From contig JARWKL010000003.1 in NCBI GenBank assembly GCA_029961685.1, forward strand, positions 10,610,459 to 10,674,458: a DNA stretch of 64,000 nt, given 5' to 3'. Position 1 is the first letter of the stretch; every line of letters starts with the position of its first letter. A program made the translations under genes and the position numbers. The notes below the pieces were generated by a model. The model worked only from the letters and a program-made list of their open reading frames with translations. It ran no database searches and was not told the DNA's origin. This document shows, piece after piece, positions 53,085 to 64,000 of the stretch. Origin of the DNA: Aristolochia californica. Lineage: Eukaryota > Streptophyta > Magnoliopsida > Piperales > Aristolochiaceae.

Positions 53085-54597
53085 CTACATTGGGAGGGGG
53101 AGGGAGGGATGTTGGGGGTTTGAAACAGTGAGAGATTGCTGATCTACCCATTCTTTCGCAAGATTATCTACTAAACCATTTGTACATCTGTTTACATAGG
53201 ACCATTTACAAACAACATTTGAAGCCAAATTAGATATCTCAAGGAAAATTGTAAGGTGCCCAGTCTTCAGGCACCAGCTGATCACAACTTAAGAGCCTCC
53301 TTCAATCTCAAGAGAAGCAGAGAAGTAGTTGCAATAGAGTCATTGTCCATAAATGACTGCATTGATTTCAGCAAAAATGGAATCCAAGTGCCCCAAGGAT
53401 GCAGAGTAGGATGAAATTACCCACACCATTAGGCCTTCTAAATACCCAACCACAATCTGCTGGACCAGGATTACCCCTTGAACACCTTTCAAAGTTCAGT
53501 TTGACATTACCAAAGCTCAGCGGAGACCAATGATGAGCGCGTGATTGAGTCCATCCCGCCATGCCCAAACAAGGTGCCAATTGCTGTGAATGAGATATCT
53601 AGAGAAGCCCTCAAAAGCTGGTGTAGTGAATACCCAAGACACTCTGCAGTGTGACATCAACAATTAACTGCTGCATTGAGGAAGCTTTCCTACTGAGGTG
53701 CCTTTTGTTCCTTTGTCTCCAAATTGCCCAAGGAATGTACACCAAACAGGCTGTTGATAGAACTTTGCCCCAAAGAGGGAGGGGTTGCAAAGCCAATTGC
53801 TGGATCAGTGCATCTAGGATGGGCACTTGGAAGATTGAAGAGGCTCATCAAGTGACTCTAGACGCACCAGGTGGCATTGCATTGAATTAGTAAGTGGTTC
53901 ACAGATTCCTCCAAGGAGTTAAGAGCATACACGGTTGATTGCAACATGACTCCTCTTTTCTAGAGGTTATCAAATGTGAGAATGCTTTACTCATTGTACT
54001 CCAAATGAAACACTACACCTTTGGGGGTGCCTCAAAGGACCAGGCTAAGGCAGCAACATGCTTCTGACTTGACTCACGCATGAGTGTAACCACATCGAAC
54101 TCCATATTTCCAGATGGGTCAGGAGTCCAGATGAGAGTATCTTTTATCACCAGATGGAAAATATGTCTGCCCAGCTTAGAGAGTGAGGCACACAGGTCTT
54201 CCTTTTCATCATCCTTGAGGTTTCTTATAAATGGCAAGTTCCAAGTCTGTGCCATACCAGAGATTGATAGGTGTCCTTCAACAGCATCAGCAACTTGCTG
54301 GTCGGGGTTGCTTGAGATGACAAAGAGCCTTGCAAATTCCTCTTATAGAGGTTAGCTTCCAATACATAGATTGGTCCAGAATTTGGTGGAGGTGCCTACA
54401 CTAGTAGAGATTCTAGAAAGACTTCTCACAGTATGTGAGAAGGGAGCAATTTTCCTCCAAATAGGAGATAGCTTCTTGCTTGGGAAACCATCCAGCCATT
54501 TAGTGTCATCTTCGATGCCAAGCTTCGCCTATATGATCTTCCTCCAAATTGTGTTATCTCGTCTAGCAAACCTCCCAGCATACTTTATCATAGAACC
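53085..54597 (-). mobile_element. LINE-M: C-terminal part of an L1-like element with RNase H
   Basis: - strand frames in the LINE order: zinc-finger-like and linker region (54255-54013, with DTLIWTPDPSGNMEFDVV), IPWAIWRQRNKRHL (53826-53611), RNase H start VKLNFERCSRGNPGPADCG (53580-53368), and the RNase H end CTNGLVDNLAKEWVDQQSL (53285-53085). The second domain keeps the Asn..Asp..Leu-Ala-Lys motif, but the first Asp of RNase H (FDG) reads FERC, so catalysis is lost. Multiple stops. It is cut at 54597 by the 3' LTR of copia-I. Confidence 0.75.
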
Positions 54598-55450
54598 TGA
54601 AAAAATAAAGAAGAAAAAGGGTTGAAGAGAGAGAATGAGAGGGAGAAAAAGTCACTGCGTTCGAGGGGCCTGCTCGTCTTCCAACCTCTATTTATAATCA
54701 GGGTTGAGTACAATTTACAAGAATGCTCTTACTTTAAGTGAAAACCATAATTCTCTATATCTCCTATTCTATGTCAACTTTACATGAAATTTGGTCCATA
54801 GACATAGTCTTACATGTAGAATCAGATTACATCATGACATATAAATAAAGACTAAGTTAAAATTACCAAAATGTCCTTGTACTTGTTTTCCAACACTCCC
54901 CCTCAAGTTGGAGAGTATATGTCGAATAGTCCCAACTTGCCGCAGAAGTTCAAAAATTCACTCTTTCCCAACACTTTAGTTAAGATATCATTGAGTTGAT
55001 CATCAAACCGAATATATGGAGTAGTTAGCTCTTTCCTCATTATTGCATCTCAGATGAAATGACAATTTATCTCTATCTATTTTGCTCTTTTATGAAAAAA
55101 TGAATTGTTTGCAATGAAGATTGTGGCCTAGTTATCACAACACATAGTCATAGGAGCCTTCTAATTGAGGCCTAATTCCTGGATAACAGATTTTACCCAC
55201 ATTACCTCACTGACAGTGTGGGTCATTGCTCTATATTCAATTTCTGCATTGGACCAAGCAACAACATCCTATTTTTTACTTTTCAAGCTCACTAGATTTC
55301 CTCCAAGAAATACAAAGTATCCAAAGGTTGGTTTTTTATCAATCATGGAACTTGCATAGTCAGCATCAGAGAAAGCCTCAATCCTCAAGTGATCATTTAG
55401 GTTTAAGACGGAGACATTTTCCTAATACCCCTTTTAGATATCTCAAGATT

Positions 55451-57706
55451 TTCAAAGCCTCTAGGGGGATAAGACAAGGAGACCCTCTACCTCCATTCAT
55501 TTTTGCTCTCGTAGGAGAATACCTTTCCTCTATGATCCGTTTTGCAAAACATTCGGGTTGGCTAAATCCTATTTTTGTTGATCCGACCCATGACGTTCCC
55601 ATTTTACAATATGCTGATGATACTATCCTTTTCGGAGAAGGGTACATGAGACAAGTTAAACACATGAAAGTTGTATTGAACATCTTTGAATTGACCATTG
55701 GTCAAAAGATTAGTTGGGAGAAAACTTCAATTTTTGGATTTAACATTGAATCCTCCATTCTCAATTCGATGGCGAATTATCTAGGTTGTAAGGATGCGTC
55801 TTTTCCAAGCACATATCTGGGCTTGCCTTTGACTCCACTATTGCCTACAAAGAACTCCTAGTTCCTGGTTGTTGAGCTCTCGAGAAGCGTCTCGCTTCAT
55901 GGAAAGGGCAATTTTTATCCAAAGTTGGTAAGTTGGTTCTCATCAAATCTTGCCTACACGGTATTCCTTCTTATTTTTTATCCTTGTATCATTATCCTGC
56001 ATCTATTCGGGATAGAATAGAGTTTTTAAAAAGAAGATTCTTAAGGGATGGGCCGAATGGGGAAAAAAAGTTTAATCTTGTAAAATGGGAAGATGTTTGT
56101 AAGCCAATTATAATGGGGGGACTCGGGATTCGGGACATTGCTACCACAAACAAGGCACTGGTCATGAAGTGGATCTGGAAATACAACATGCAACCCAATC
56201 TGTTGTGGCGTAGAATGGTTAAAATGAAGTCTGGAACAGTTCATGGCTGGTGGATGGACGGGGGGAGGTTTTATAAGTTATCTCCTGTTTGGAAGAAAAT
56301 TACCAAATTTTTACCAACTTTCAAGTCTGCCGTCAAATGCTACATCGGGTGCGGAAAAGAAACTCTATTCTGGACGGATTGGTGGATAGGCTCAAGTTGT
56401 TTGAAGGATAGTCATCAATGTCTTTATCAATTATCAAGATCTCATAGCACGATGGTTTCTGACCATTGGCAGCCTTCGAGTGGCTGGAATCTACATCTAA
56501 GGCGAGCATTGAATGATTCTGAAGCTATGGAAGCCATTAGCCTGGTCAAATTGCTCTTTTAAGTGACATTCAGAAGCTCTACTGACACACTCATCTGGAC
56601 GCCAAACAAACAAGGTATGTTCTCCACTGGTTCTGCGTACCACCATATGATTGCATATCCGACTTCCCAAGCAACACATCCTACTGCCTTTGCATGGGTG
56701 CTATCTATTCCTCCTCGAGTTAAGTTCTTTATCTGGACGATATGCGCAAGAAAATCTTAACCTCTGACGCTTTACAAGACGTGGCACTAATGTTCCAAAT
56801 CCAGAATGCCCGCTTTGTAATTCATTTCCTAAAACAGCAGATCACACGCTTCTGCACTGTGCATATGCTCATAAGATCTGGACCGAATTGATGGATAAAA
56901 TCGGTATATCATACTGCCCATCTCAAGATTTACATAACACCATCCTAACTTTGGTTAGCTCTCGTCTCCCAAAATTGGAAAAAATTTTAATCTCTTGCTG
57001 TGTTGGACACATTGCATGGAATTTATGGAGAGAAAGAAATAATCGAAAATTCAATCAGAAAGCTTCCCAAAGAAAATTCTTTGTGATCAGATTATCGGTC
57101 AAGTAACCTCTTGGGTTCTCCAACGCAAAGAATTCTACAACTTGAAAGGGACAAACATGTGAGGAAATTGGCGAAATGTTGCAGGTATGCCTAATCCGAC
57201 AAGAGCCCCTGAAATGGTTGAATGGTCCAAACCCCCTCCTAGGCACTTTAAACTAAATTTTGATGGAAGTGCTCTTGGATGTCCGGGACCGACTGGTTTT
57301 GGCGGAGTTATTCACGATGAACAAGCCAATCTTATCTTCACATATGCGGGTCCAATTGGTGTATCTGACTCTACTAGCGCAGAATTACATGGGTTGTACA
57401 ACGGTCTGAAACTTTTCAAGCAAAAAAAAGAAGGTGCTCTCTTAGTTGAAGGAGATTCTCAAGTCATTATCAACTGGTACACAAAGCCATCCAAACCTCC
57501 TTGGCGTCATTGGGAGTTATTTGAGGAAATCTGTAAGTTAATTTCTGTTTTACATTGCACTTGGAAACATGTTCCAAGATCAGCTAATCACTTAGTCGAT
57601 GCTAAAGCTAAAAAAGGCATTTCCCTCCAACACCTTGTTGTGGAGGAAATAGCTTTAAGGGTTGTAATCCTTTTTCTTCAGTAATACATTCACACTTCAA
57701 AAAAAA
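55451..57706 (+). mobile_element. LINE-J: L1-like element with 15-bp target duplication
   Basis: A perfect 15-bp target duplication AGATATCTCAAGATT lies at 55436-55450 and 57707-57721, and an A-rich tail at 57699-57706. The element is 5'-truncated inside RT: it begins just before SRGIRQGDPLPPFIFA, followed by the active-site QYADDTILFGEG (to 55861), a second RT frame (55933-56562), a zinc-finger-like part (56563-57106, broken), and RNase H (57187-57684) with FKLNFDGSALGCPGP, SAELHGLYNGL, EGDSQVI and ANHLVDAKAKKG. The RNase H frame keeps its acidic residues. Frameshifts separate the blocks. It is inserted in copia-I's RNase H region, opposite in orientation. Confidence 0.9.
57187..57684 (+). 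pseudogene. LINE-J RNase H domain
   Basis: Open for 165 codons. It has the RNase H acidic core: NFDGS (Asp), SAELHG (Glu), EGDSQV (Asp) and HLVDAKAK (Asp), all present. RNase H trims the RNA of RNA-DNA hybrids; this tail is characteristic of plant L1-like LINEs. The domain is intact but the upstream RT is frameshifted, so it is only part of a broken element. Confidence 0.75.
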
Positions 57707-58329
57707 AGATATCTCAAGATTCTCTATGCAGCCTTTAGGTGAATCTGACTCGGATGTTCCATGAACTGACTCACTACACTCACTGTAAACGAAATATTTG
57801 GTCTAGTAACCGTAACATAAATGAGTTTGCCTACTAGCCTTCAATACATTGTTTTATCTTTCACTTTTGAACTTTGATCATCATGAAGATTAAGTCCTAC
57901 TTCCATAGGTGTATCCGGAGGTTTAGCCCCCCTGAAGTCCATACTCTTGAAGTATATCAATGATATATTTCCTCTGAGTCAGAGGTGTTCCCTCTTTGCT
58001 TCTTGCAACCTCAATACCCAAAAAATATTTCGATTGAACCAGATCAGTAGTCTAAAAGTGATTCGCCAAATGGGATTTAACTTTTTCAATGCCTTATTTG
58101 TCACGACCAAACAGGATGATATCACCTATATATACCAATAAGATAAGAATTCCATACGGTCGTTTCATAATAAATAATGAGTGATCACAGTGGCTTCTAC
58201 GAAACCCCTTGGATAAACCACTTGACTAAATTTTTCAAACCATGCTCGCGGACTCTACTTTAAGCCATAAAGAGCTTTCTTGAGTCAATATACCTCATGT
58301 GTCTCCCTTGAGCAACATACCCTAGAGGG

Positions 58330-59376
58330 AGCATGACATCAACTTCATCTGGAAACTATGTGCCCCCCCTAAGGTAAAAAATTTCATGTGGAATGCTTGT
58401 CAAAGTAAAATTCTCATGGCCGATGTGCTCAGAAGAAGAGGTCACCCATCTATAGATCCACTATGCCCTTTCTGCCACAATGAAGATGAATCCACCAGTC
58501 ATACTCTTCTTCAGTGCCAGTTCTCATGGACTGTGTGGACCTCTGTTTTAAGCAAATTGGAGATTCAATTTTGTATTGTTGTCGACTTGATAAGCTTTTG
58601 TAAATCGATCTTGGGACATCCCCTTCCTGGCCTCAGCAAATTGATTATCTCAGCTTGTGCTAGTTTCGGTCCATGGGGGCTTTGGAACGAACGGAATAGA
58701 AGGCGGTTTGATGTTAAAAGTGAATCTGAGGCTAGAGTTGTTGACAGAGTGACAGGGCAAATATCAACCTGGATATTGACAAAAAAAAACCTCTCCTCTT
58801 TTAAAGGCACTGACATTCGAGACAACTGGAGCAATTTGGCGAGGATGAACATTGGAGCCAAAATCCCAGTTATGCAGGAATGGACCCCTCCAGAAACTGG
58901 CTACCTAAAACTGAATTTTGATGGATCTTCTCTTGGCAATCCCGGGATCACGGAATTTGGGGGCGTCATTTCAAACTCATCTAGGAATCAATGTTTTTCT
59001 TATGCTGGTCATTTAGGCATCTCCGACTCAACGTCGGCTGAGTTACATGGCCTTCTTAATGGATTGCGGGTGTTTAAAGACAAATGTAGTGGGCCTATTC
59101 ACATTGAAGGGGACTCAAAGGTGGTGATTGGTTGGTGCCAACGCAATTCCTCACCCCCATGGAGGCACTGGGACATATTCCAGGAGATTTTGGATATTGT
59201 ATCTTCTTTTTCTTGTATTTGGTTTCACATTCCGAGATCTGCAAATTCGGAAGCAAATGTGCTTGCCAAAGAGGGAGCTTTCTTGCAATCTCTCGTTGTG
59301 AGGGATTTGCTCCCTCCGCTGTTGTAATTTTCTTTGTCCTTTCTTTTAATAAAATACATCTTCATCAAAAAAACCA
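58330..59376 (+). mobile_element. LINE-K: severely 5'-truncated L1-like element
   Basis: It begins at about 58330 in the linker upstream of the zinc finger and ends TAATAAAATACATCTTCATC plus a short A run (59367-59373). No target duplication is evident: the copia-I coding sequence simply resumes with CCATATAAAAAGGC. It lies in the RT of copia-I, opposite in orientation. Confidence 0.82.
58386..59327 (+). pseudogene. LINE-K zinc-finger and RNase H polypeptide (313 codons, open)
   Basis: The longest uninterrupted transposon frame in the window; no true start, since it is the tail of a truncated LINE ORF2. Residues about 20-45 hold a zinc-finger-like CPFCHNEDESTSHTLLQC (C-X2-C...H...C) followed by WTVWTSV; this is the zf-RVT type found after LINE RT. 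The middle has GLWNERNRRRF. The RNase H core (about residues 175-305) has LNFDGSSLGNPG, SAELHGLLNGL, EGDSKVVIGW and ANSEANVLAKEG; the last acidic position, normally Asp (AD-LAK), is Asn. The lack of stops suggests a recent insertion. Confidence 0.78.
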
Positions 59377-61039
59377 TATAAAAAGGCATTTTTAATATCC
59401 AATTAAAACAAAGACCAGCTTTGATAAACTGTAATAGAAATAAGTATCTGAACAGAAGACAAGCAGGCAACTTAAAAAAAGTCTCAAAAACTATACCCTT
59501 TGGCAACAAGACAAGCCTTGTATCATTCAACAAATCCATCAGAGTTATATTTAACGGTATAGACTCACTGACAGCCAACCACAGCAACACCTGAAGATAA
59601 ATCACAAAAATCCCCAAGTCCCCCTATCAATTAGTGTTTTCATCTCAATATCCATGACTTTCTTCCAATGAGGAGTCAACAAAGCATCCTGCACTAAAGA
59701 AAGTATAGTGTAAGTGGAGATGGACAAAGCAAACTTACGATAATTATCAGACAAGGAATCAAAGGAAACAAAATGAGATAAGAGGGTGACGAGTATATTG
59801 GCGAACACCTTTCCAAAGGGTGATAGGAAAGTGCAAATCATTCACCTCAGAATTAGGAGACAATGAAGAATCATGGTTTGGTGTGATAAGGGGGTCTAGA
59901 TCAGAATGAGATGGTTGTTGTCAACACTGATATACTTGATGTGGTTTCCCAATAGGAGCATCACAATAGGTTGAAATACATTCATCAACTAGAATAGGAG
60001 TAATCAAACCCAAGGACAAAATGTTCAGGTTGAACTGACTCAGATTTGGAAGCATAAAAAAATAAAACATCCTCAAAGAAAGTAACATATGCAGACACAA
60101 ATGTTTTTTTCATTGACGGACAATAACATTTGTACCCTTTTGGCGTCCTAGAATATCCCAGAAATATACATTTAATAGAACGTGAAGACAATTTATCCTT
60201 GGAAGGATCAAAGACAAACACATGAGGAGATATAGGAAACAGAGGTGCAATAGGAAAACAATCTGAATAGGAATTTTGCCATCAAGAACAAAAGATGGCA
60301 TTCTATTTATCAGAAAGCATTCAGTAAGAACAGCATCACCCCAATATGGCTTAGGTACATTCATATGAATTAACATAGTGCGAGCTACCTCAAGTAAGTG
60401 ATGGTTCTTATGTTCAACAACTCCATTTTGTTATGGAGTGAACACACAAGAAGTCTGATGAATGATTCCTTGTGACTGACAGAAAGAGTCAAATTTACGG
60501 TTCATAAGCTCAAGACCATTGTCAACACGGAAGATATGGATAGAAGTTGCATATTGATTCTTTATTTCATTAAAAAATAATTGAAATACATCAAAGGCTT
60601 CAGATTTTTCTCGCATGAGATAAAATCCAAGTACATCTACTAAAATCATCAATAAATGAAATAAAACACCTATGACCAAACTGACTAATCACAGGATAAG
60701 AACCACGGGCATCTGAGTGGACAAGTTTAAAACATATATTTATCCTATGAGATGAAACAGGAAATGAGCTCCGATGATGCTTGGCCAGTTGACATGACTA
60801 GCATTGAAAAGTAATACTACAAGCTAAATCTGAAACTAATTAAATCAGTTTTGCAAGAGATGGATGACTAAGTCTGAAAAGCCACTAAAGAGGTGAATCA
60901 GATGTGTGTAGTGCATGCAAAATATTGTATGGGTTGTGGTTGTCCAAATAGTATAGTCCCCCTTTCTCACGAGCAGAACCAATCATCTTCCTTGTCACGA
61001 GTGACAAACTGAGGTGGACGACGGTGAACCGAGGCTGAC

Positions 61040-61240
61040 GGAGCAGCCAAGACCAAAGCTCACGCACTGGATTTTCGTGGACGGAACTACCCCGTCACGA
61101 GGCTGACGGCACAGCCCAACAGAGAGCACTAAGCTCTGATAGTTGTGGACAGAACCACCACAACCTCCAGAAGCCGACGGCACAGCCCAAACAGAGAGCT
61201 TCACGCTCTGGTTTCTCGGTGAGGAATAGATAAAGATGCA
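61040..61240. repeat. Tandem repeats at the copia-I/copia-L junction
   Basis: About 2.5 units of ~65-75 bp containing GCTGACGGCACAGCCC and AGAGAGC, with the similar phrases GTGGACGGAACTACC and GTGGACAGAACCACC. The word AATAGATAAAGATGCAGATG recurs at 61226 and 61307. Confidence 0.7.
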
Positions 61241-63520
61241 GATGGCAGGTCAGGATCATGAGGGGGCACAGATGAAATGGAATGGGACTATCAAAGCCAG
61301 GTAGAATAGATAAAGATGCAGATGGCAGCGGAACATGAGATGGAAAGAAATATTGATTTTCAAATAAAACGATATTCCTAGAAACACGGATACAACGAGC
61401 ATGCGAATCATAGCAGACATAGCCTTTTTGAGAAATAGCATAACCAAGAAAAGCACACAACTGATTGGGTTGTAAGTTTATGTTGTTCATGATCCAGTAG
61501 ATGCACAAAACAAACACAACCGAATGTTCGAAGATCAGTATATGATGGAGAATAACCAAGTAACTTAAAGAATGGAGAAACATGATGCAACGTAGGAGAG
61601 GGCAGGCGGTTGATTAAATGAACCGAAGTAGAAAGCGCTTCACACAAAAAACGAGGAAGAACAAATGATTCAAGTAAAAGGGTTCGGACCATATCAAGAA
61701 GATGACAATTTTTCCGCTCAGCAACTTCATTTTTGTTGCAGAGTCGAGGGACAAGAACGCTGAGAGATGATGCCTTTGCTCTAAAGAAAATCCTAGAACT
61801 CATTAGACATGTACTCACCTTCAGAATCAGAGCGCAGTACTTTAATGGTAGAGAGAAAGACTCTCAAGAAGCGCAAGAAAGCGCTTAAATACTACGAAAA
61901 CTTCAAACTTAGCCCGTAGGAAGTAGACCCAAGTAAAACGACTGAAGTCATCAATAAAGGTAACAAAATCCTTATAATGGGCATCAGAGACAACGGGAGC
62001 AATTCCCCAATCATCACTATGAATAATATCAAAACAGTGGGAGGCATGAGATGCATGATGAGGAAAAGGTAGAATCTTACTTTTGCCCAAGTTTGCATGA
62101 TGAACAATCAAAAGAAAGATCAAGAGGAGCATGTTGTACTTCCTAATAAACCAAAATTAAACATTGCACGAAGAACATCAGAGTTTGGGTGGCCTAGACG
62201 TGTATGCCACATTTTAGTGCCATAACCAACAACATTACATGCAAAGGAAAGTAAAGGAGCACGAGGAATAATGGTAGAGAGAAAGACTTTAAGTGGAAAT
62301 AGTTGTCCCACTTTAGGCCCCTTCGCGATCACCTTCCCTGACACTTGATCATTCACAACACAACCAGAGCAAGAGAACTGAACATTACAATTTTTATCAA
62401 CCAATTGACCACCAAAAAGAAGATTTGTAGAGAGGTCAGAGGACACAAAAACTTCAACTAAGGTAGGAGAAAGATCACCAACAGCACTGATAGGCAAAGA
62501 GCTGCTATAGCAATGTTGATTTTCAGATTTCCATCATACTTTCGAACATTAGAAAGAGACACGGCATTGTTGGTCATATGGTTAGAAGCTCCGGAGTCAA
62601 AATAACATGGCTATGCAGAGACTTTATGCTTACCTGAGAGATCAAAAGTAGAAAAAGCAGAGATGATCATCTGTTATACCATTTCAAGGGTGAGTGTATT
62701 CAAATTTGTGGGTGTTCTAGGAACAGGAGTCTGAGTAACCAGGACGGCAGTCGACAATGTTGCAGAACTAGAAGTACCAGTGGATGCATGATAAGCAGTA
62801 CCTTTCTTCTTTTCAAGGCGAGTAGGACAAGTTGTGATGAGATGACTCGGTTTCGTGCAGTAGTTATAGGACTTCTTTGGGCATTCCCGAGCAAAATTAC
62901 CATAATCTTTGCAGTGAAAGCACTTGACAGAATCCCGACCCTTATTTTTCCCTTGTGTTGCATAGGCCATAGTAGCAGAGGCATCAACATGGGCCCAATG
63001 TTTCATGCCAGCCTGAGTAGCAATGCGCTGCTCCTCCCTAAGAAGTGCACTCAAACAGGCATCTAGAGACGGCACAGGATGACGATTCATCAGATGAGAA
63101 TGGGCAATCTCAAACTCGGAACGGAACTTCATCAAGAATTGATATCTCTTGCTGGTCTCATGCACGGCTTGAACAACAGAGAGCAGAAACTGGAACGTTC
63201 TCATAAACGATATCGGTATAGTCAGCCCAAAGATTTTGAAAACCCAAAAAGTATTCTTCAATGGAAAGGCTTCCTTGTGTGAAGTTAGCCATCTCATACT
63301 GCACTTGAAAAAGTTGAGTCGTGTTGTTTTGATGATAAACCTTATGGAGATAATTCCACATATCCGCTACCGTTTTATAGGGCCTCAGATTAAGAACTAG
63401 GTGAGGCTCAACAAAGCCAAGTATCCATGTCATGACCCTAGCATCCATGTTGATCCATTTTGACAAAGCTTCGGCCTCGCGAGGTGCTGGATCACACCCA
63501 TCTATATGACCCTATAATTC
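61241..63520 (-). mobile_element. Copia-L: 5' half of a Ty1/copia element (gag, protease-region, integrase)
   Basis: Leftward on the - strand: gag 63500-62674, protease to pre-integrase region 62497-62120 (MWHTRLGHPNSDVLRAM near its end), integrase 62132-61842 (IHSDDWG, FIDDFSRFTWVYFL) and 61818-61408 (NEVAERKNCHLLDMVRTLL with the catalytic Glu), then the integrase tail FLGYAISQKGYVCYD to about 61300. RT and RNase H are missing: a repeat zone follows, and then copia-I resumes in the same direction with a second integrase. Many stops and frameshifts. Confidence 0.78.
62674..63480 (-). pseudogene. Copia-L gag remnant
   Basis: The frames 63466-63158 (SKWINMDARVMTWILGF, VADMWNYLHKVY) and 63297-62674 overlap with a shift. 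The zinc knuckle CFHCKDYGNFAREC is intact, and a second Cys-rich stretch NYCTKPSHLITTCP follows, as in several copia gags. The first part is the retrotransposon capsid N-domain. A frameshift in the capsid disables it. Confidence 0.78.
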
Positions 63521-64000
63521 TTTTCCCATGACAAATAAATAGAACTGAAATGCTCTGACACAGTAGTTCTTACCCGTGAACCGAAGAGGAGAAAAATCTT
63601 ACTTGTCCGTTGACATGATGAAGACAGCAAACCGAGAGCAAGAGTTGCTGAAATGCAAGCCCCACAAAGATGTTTTCCGAAGGCAACAAAAATGGTAAAA
63701 CCATTCCTGAAAATTTCAAAGCTACCACCACTAAAGTGACCAGACCCAAGGTCACCGAGCTGCTGAACAGCAGAGTAACAGAGCACATTCAGCCCAGAAC
63801 AGATGAGCCACGCCAAAACAATTTCAAACAAAGCCTTGACTCCTTGAACAGCAACCCTGAGCTCGAACAGAGCCTTGACTCCTCGAACATAAACCTGGAG
63901 CTTCAAGCTCACGTGCAGCACAGAGTAGCTGAACCACCACGCCCAGAAAATATTTTGAACAAAACCCCTGACTCCTTGAACAGAAACTTTGAGCTTCAAG
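63521..64000. repeat. Copia-L leader region with 39-bp repeats
   Basis: Units of about 39 bp (GACTCCTTGAACAG-AACCCTGAGCT) at about 63830, 63869 and 63963, giving a spurious - strand frame repeating VQGVKALFE. It continues out of the window; no LTR edge or primer-binding site found. Confidence 0.55.

Larger units (their letters stand above)
54598..61070 (-). mobile_element. Copia-I: Ty1/copia retrotransposon split by two LINEs
   Basis: The 3' LTR is 54598-54895 (298 bp, TG...CA) followed by the polypurine tract CTTGAGGGGGAG. Reading leftward on the - strand from 61070: pre-integrase (KMIGSAREKGGLYYLD), integrase (60679-60431 and 60376-60110, FRVDNGLE..., FLGYSRTPKGYKCY), RT start (59841-59400, HWKKVMDIEMKTLIDRGTWGF), RT end (58330-57722), RNase H (55400-54920). 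LINE-K and LINE-J interrupt the RT and the RNase H. No gag, primer-binding site or 5' LTR; on its 5' side it abuts copia-L. Many stops. Confidence 0.8.

Noticed and set aside
63502..63999. 165-codon hydrophobic - strand ORF
   Set aside because: Overlaps 39-bp tandem repeats in a retrotransposon leader; repetitive VQGVKALFE is an artefact.

Overview
This is a transposon-dense piece of an angiosperm nuclear genome. I recognise two host genes, both intron-containing: auxin-binding protein 1 (ABP1) on the + strand, complete, five exons with an ER signal peptide and a KDEL tail; and the exosome cap subunit RRP4 on the - strand, with only its four 3' exons in the window. They point tail to tail, about 9.25 kb apart. 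The lineage is not resolved by what I can read; long transposon-filled introns and abundant Ty1/copia, Ty3/gypsy and RNase H-bearing LINEs fit many dicots or early-diverging angiosperms.

Layout. 1-2.6 kb: AT-rich sequence with a sugar-transporter fragment, an LTR end with primer-binding site, and a decayed copia fragment. 2.65-13 kb: a - strand copia (A) opened by two insertions, a TRIM and a non-coding LTR element (LARD-B); LARD-B itself carries a 2.46-kb non-autonomous hAT in one LTR and a second TRIM in the other. 13.4-16.35 kb: a + strand copia (C). 17.5-24.66 kb: ABP1, with a related non-coding LTR element (LARD-D) in its 5.3-kb first intron. 25.03-29.85 kb: a nearly complete - strand Ty3/gypsy element with a perfect 5-bp target duplication. 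30.2-32.1 kb: a Mutator-like element with a perfect 9-bp target duplication and about 235-bp terminal inverted repeats. 33.65-52.84 kb: RRP4. One intron of 17,877 bp holds a caulimovirid-like endogenous viral fragment, a LINE, remains of a Tat-type gypsy element, a third non-coding element (LARD-G) and a Tork/Tnt1-like copia nested in LARD-G. 53-64 kb: stacked LINEs and copias, including two LINEs dropped into one copia and a junction where two copia pol regions meet.

Almost every transposon protein is broken by stops and frameshifts. The longest undisturbed TE reading frame is a 313-codon LINE RNase H tail near 58.4-59.3 kb. Most of the primer-binding sites I could find match initiator tRNA-Met (TGGTATCAGAG-type). 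The most distinctive unexplained signal is the family formed by LARD-B, LARD-D and LARD-G: three separate insertions with no recognisable protein but shared internal non-coding blocks. The TRIM pair, with a tRNA T-arm-like motif just downstream of the primer-binding site, is second. All identifications come from reading motifs by eye; no search or alignment was run.
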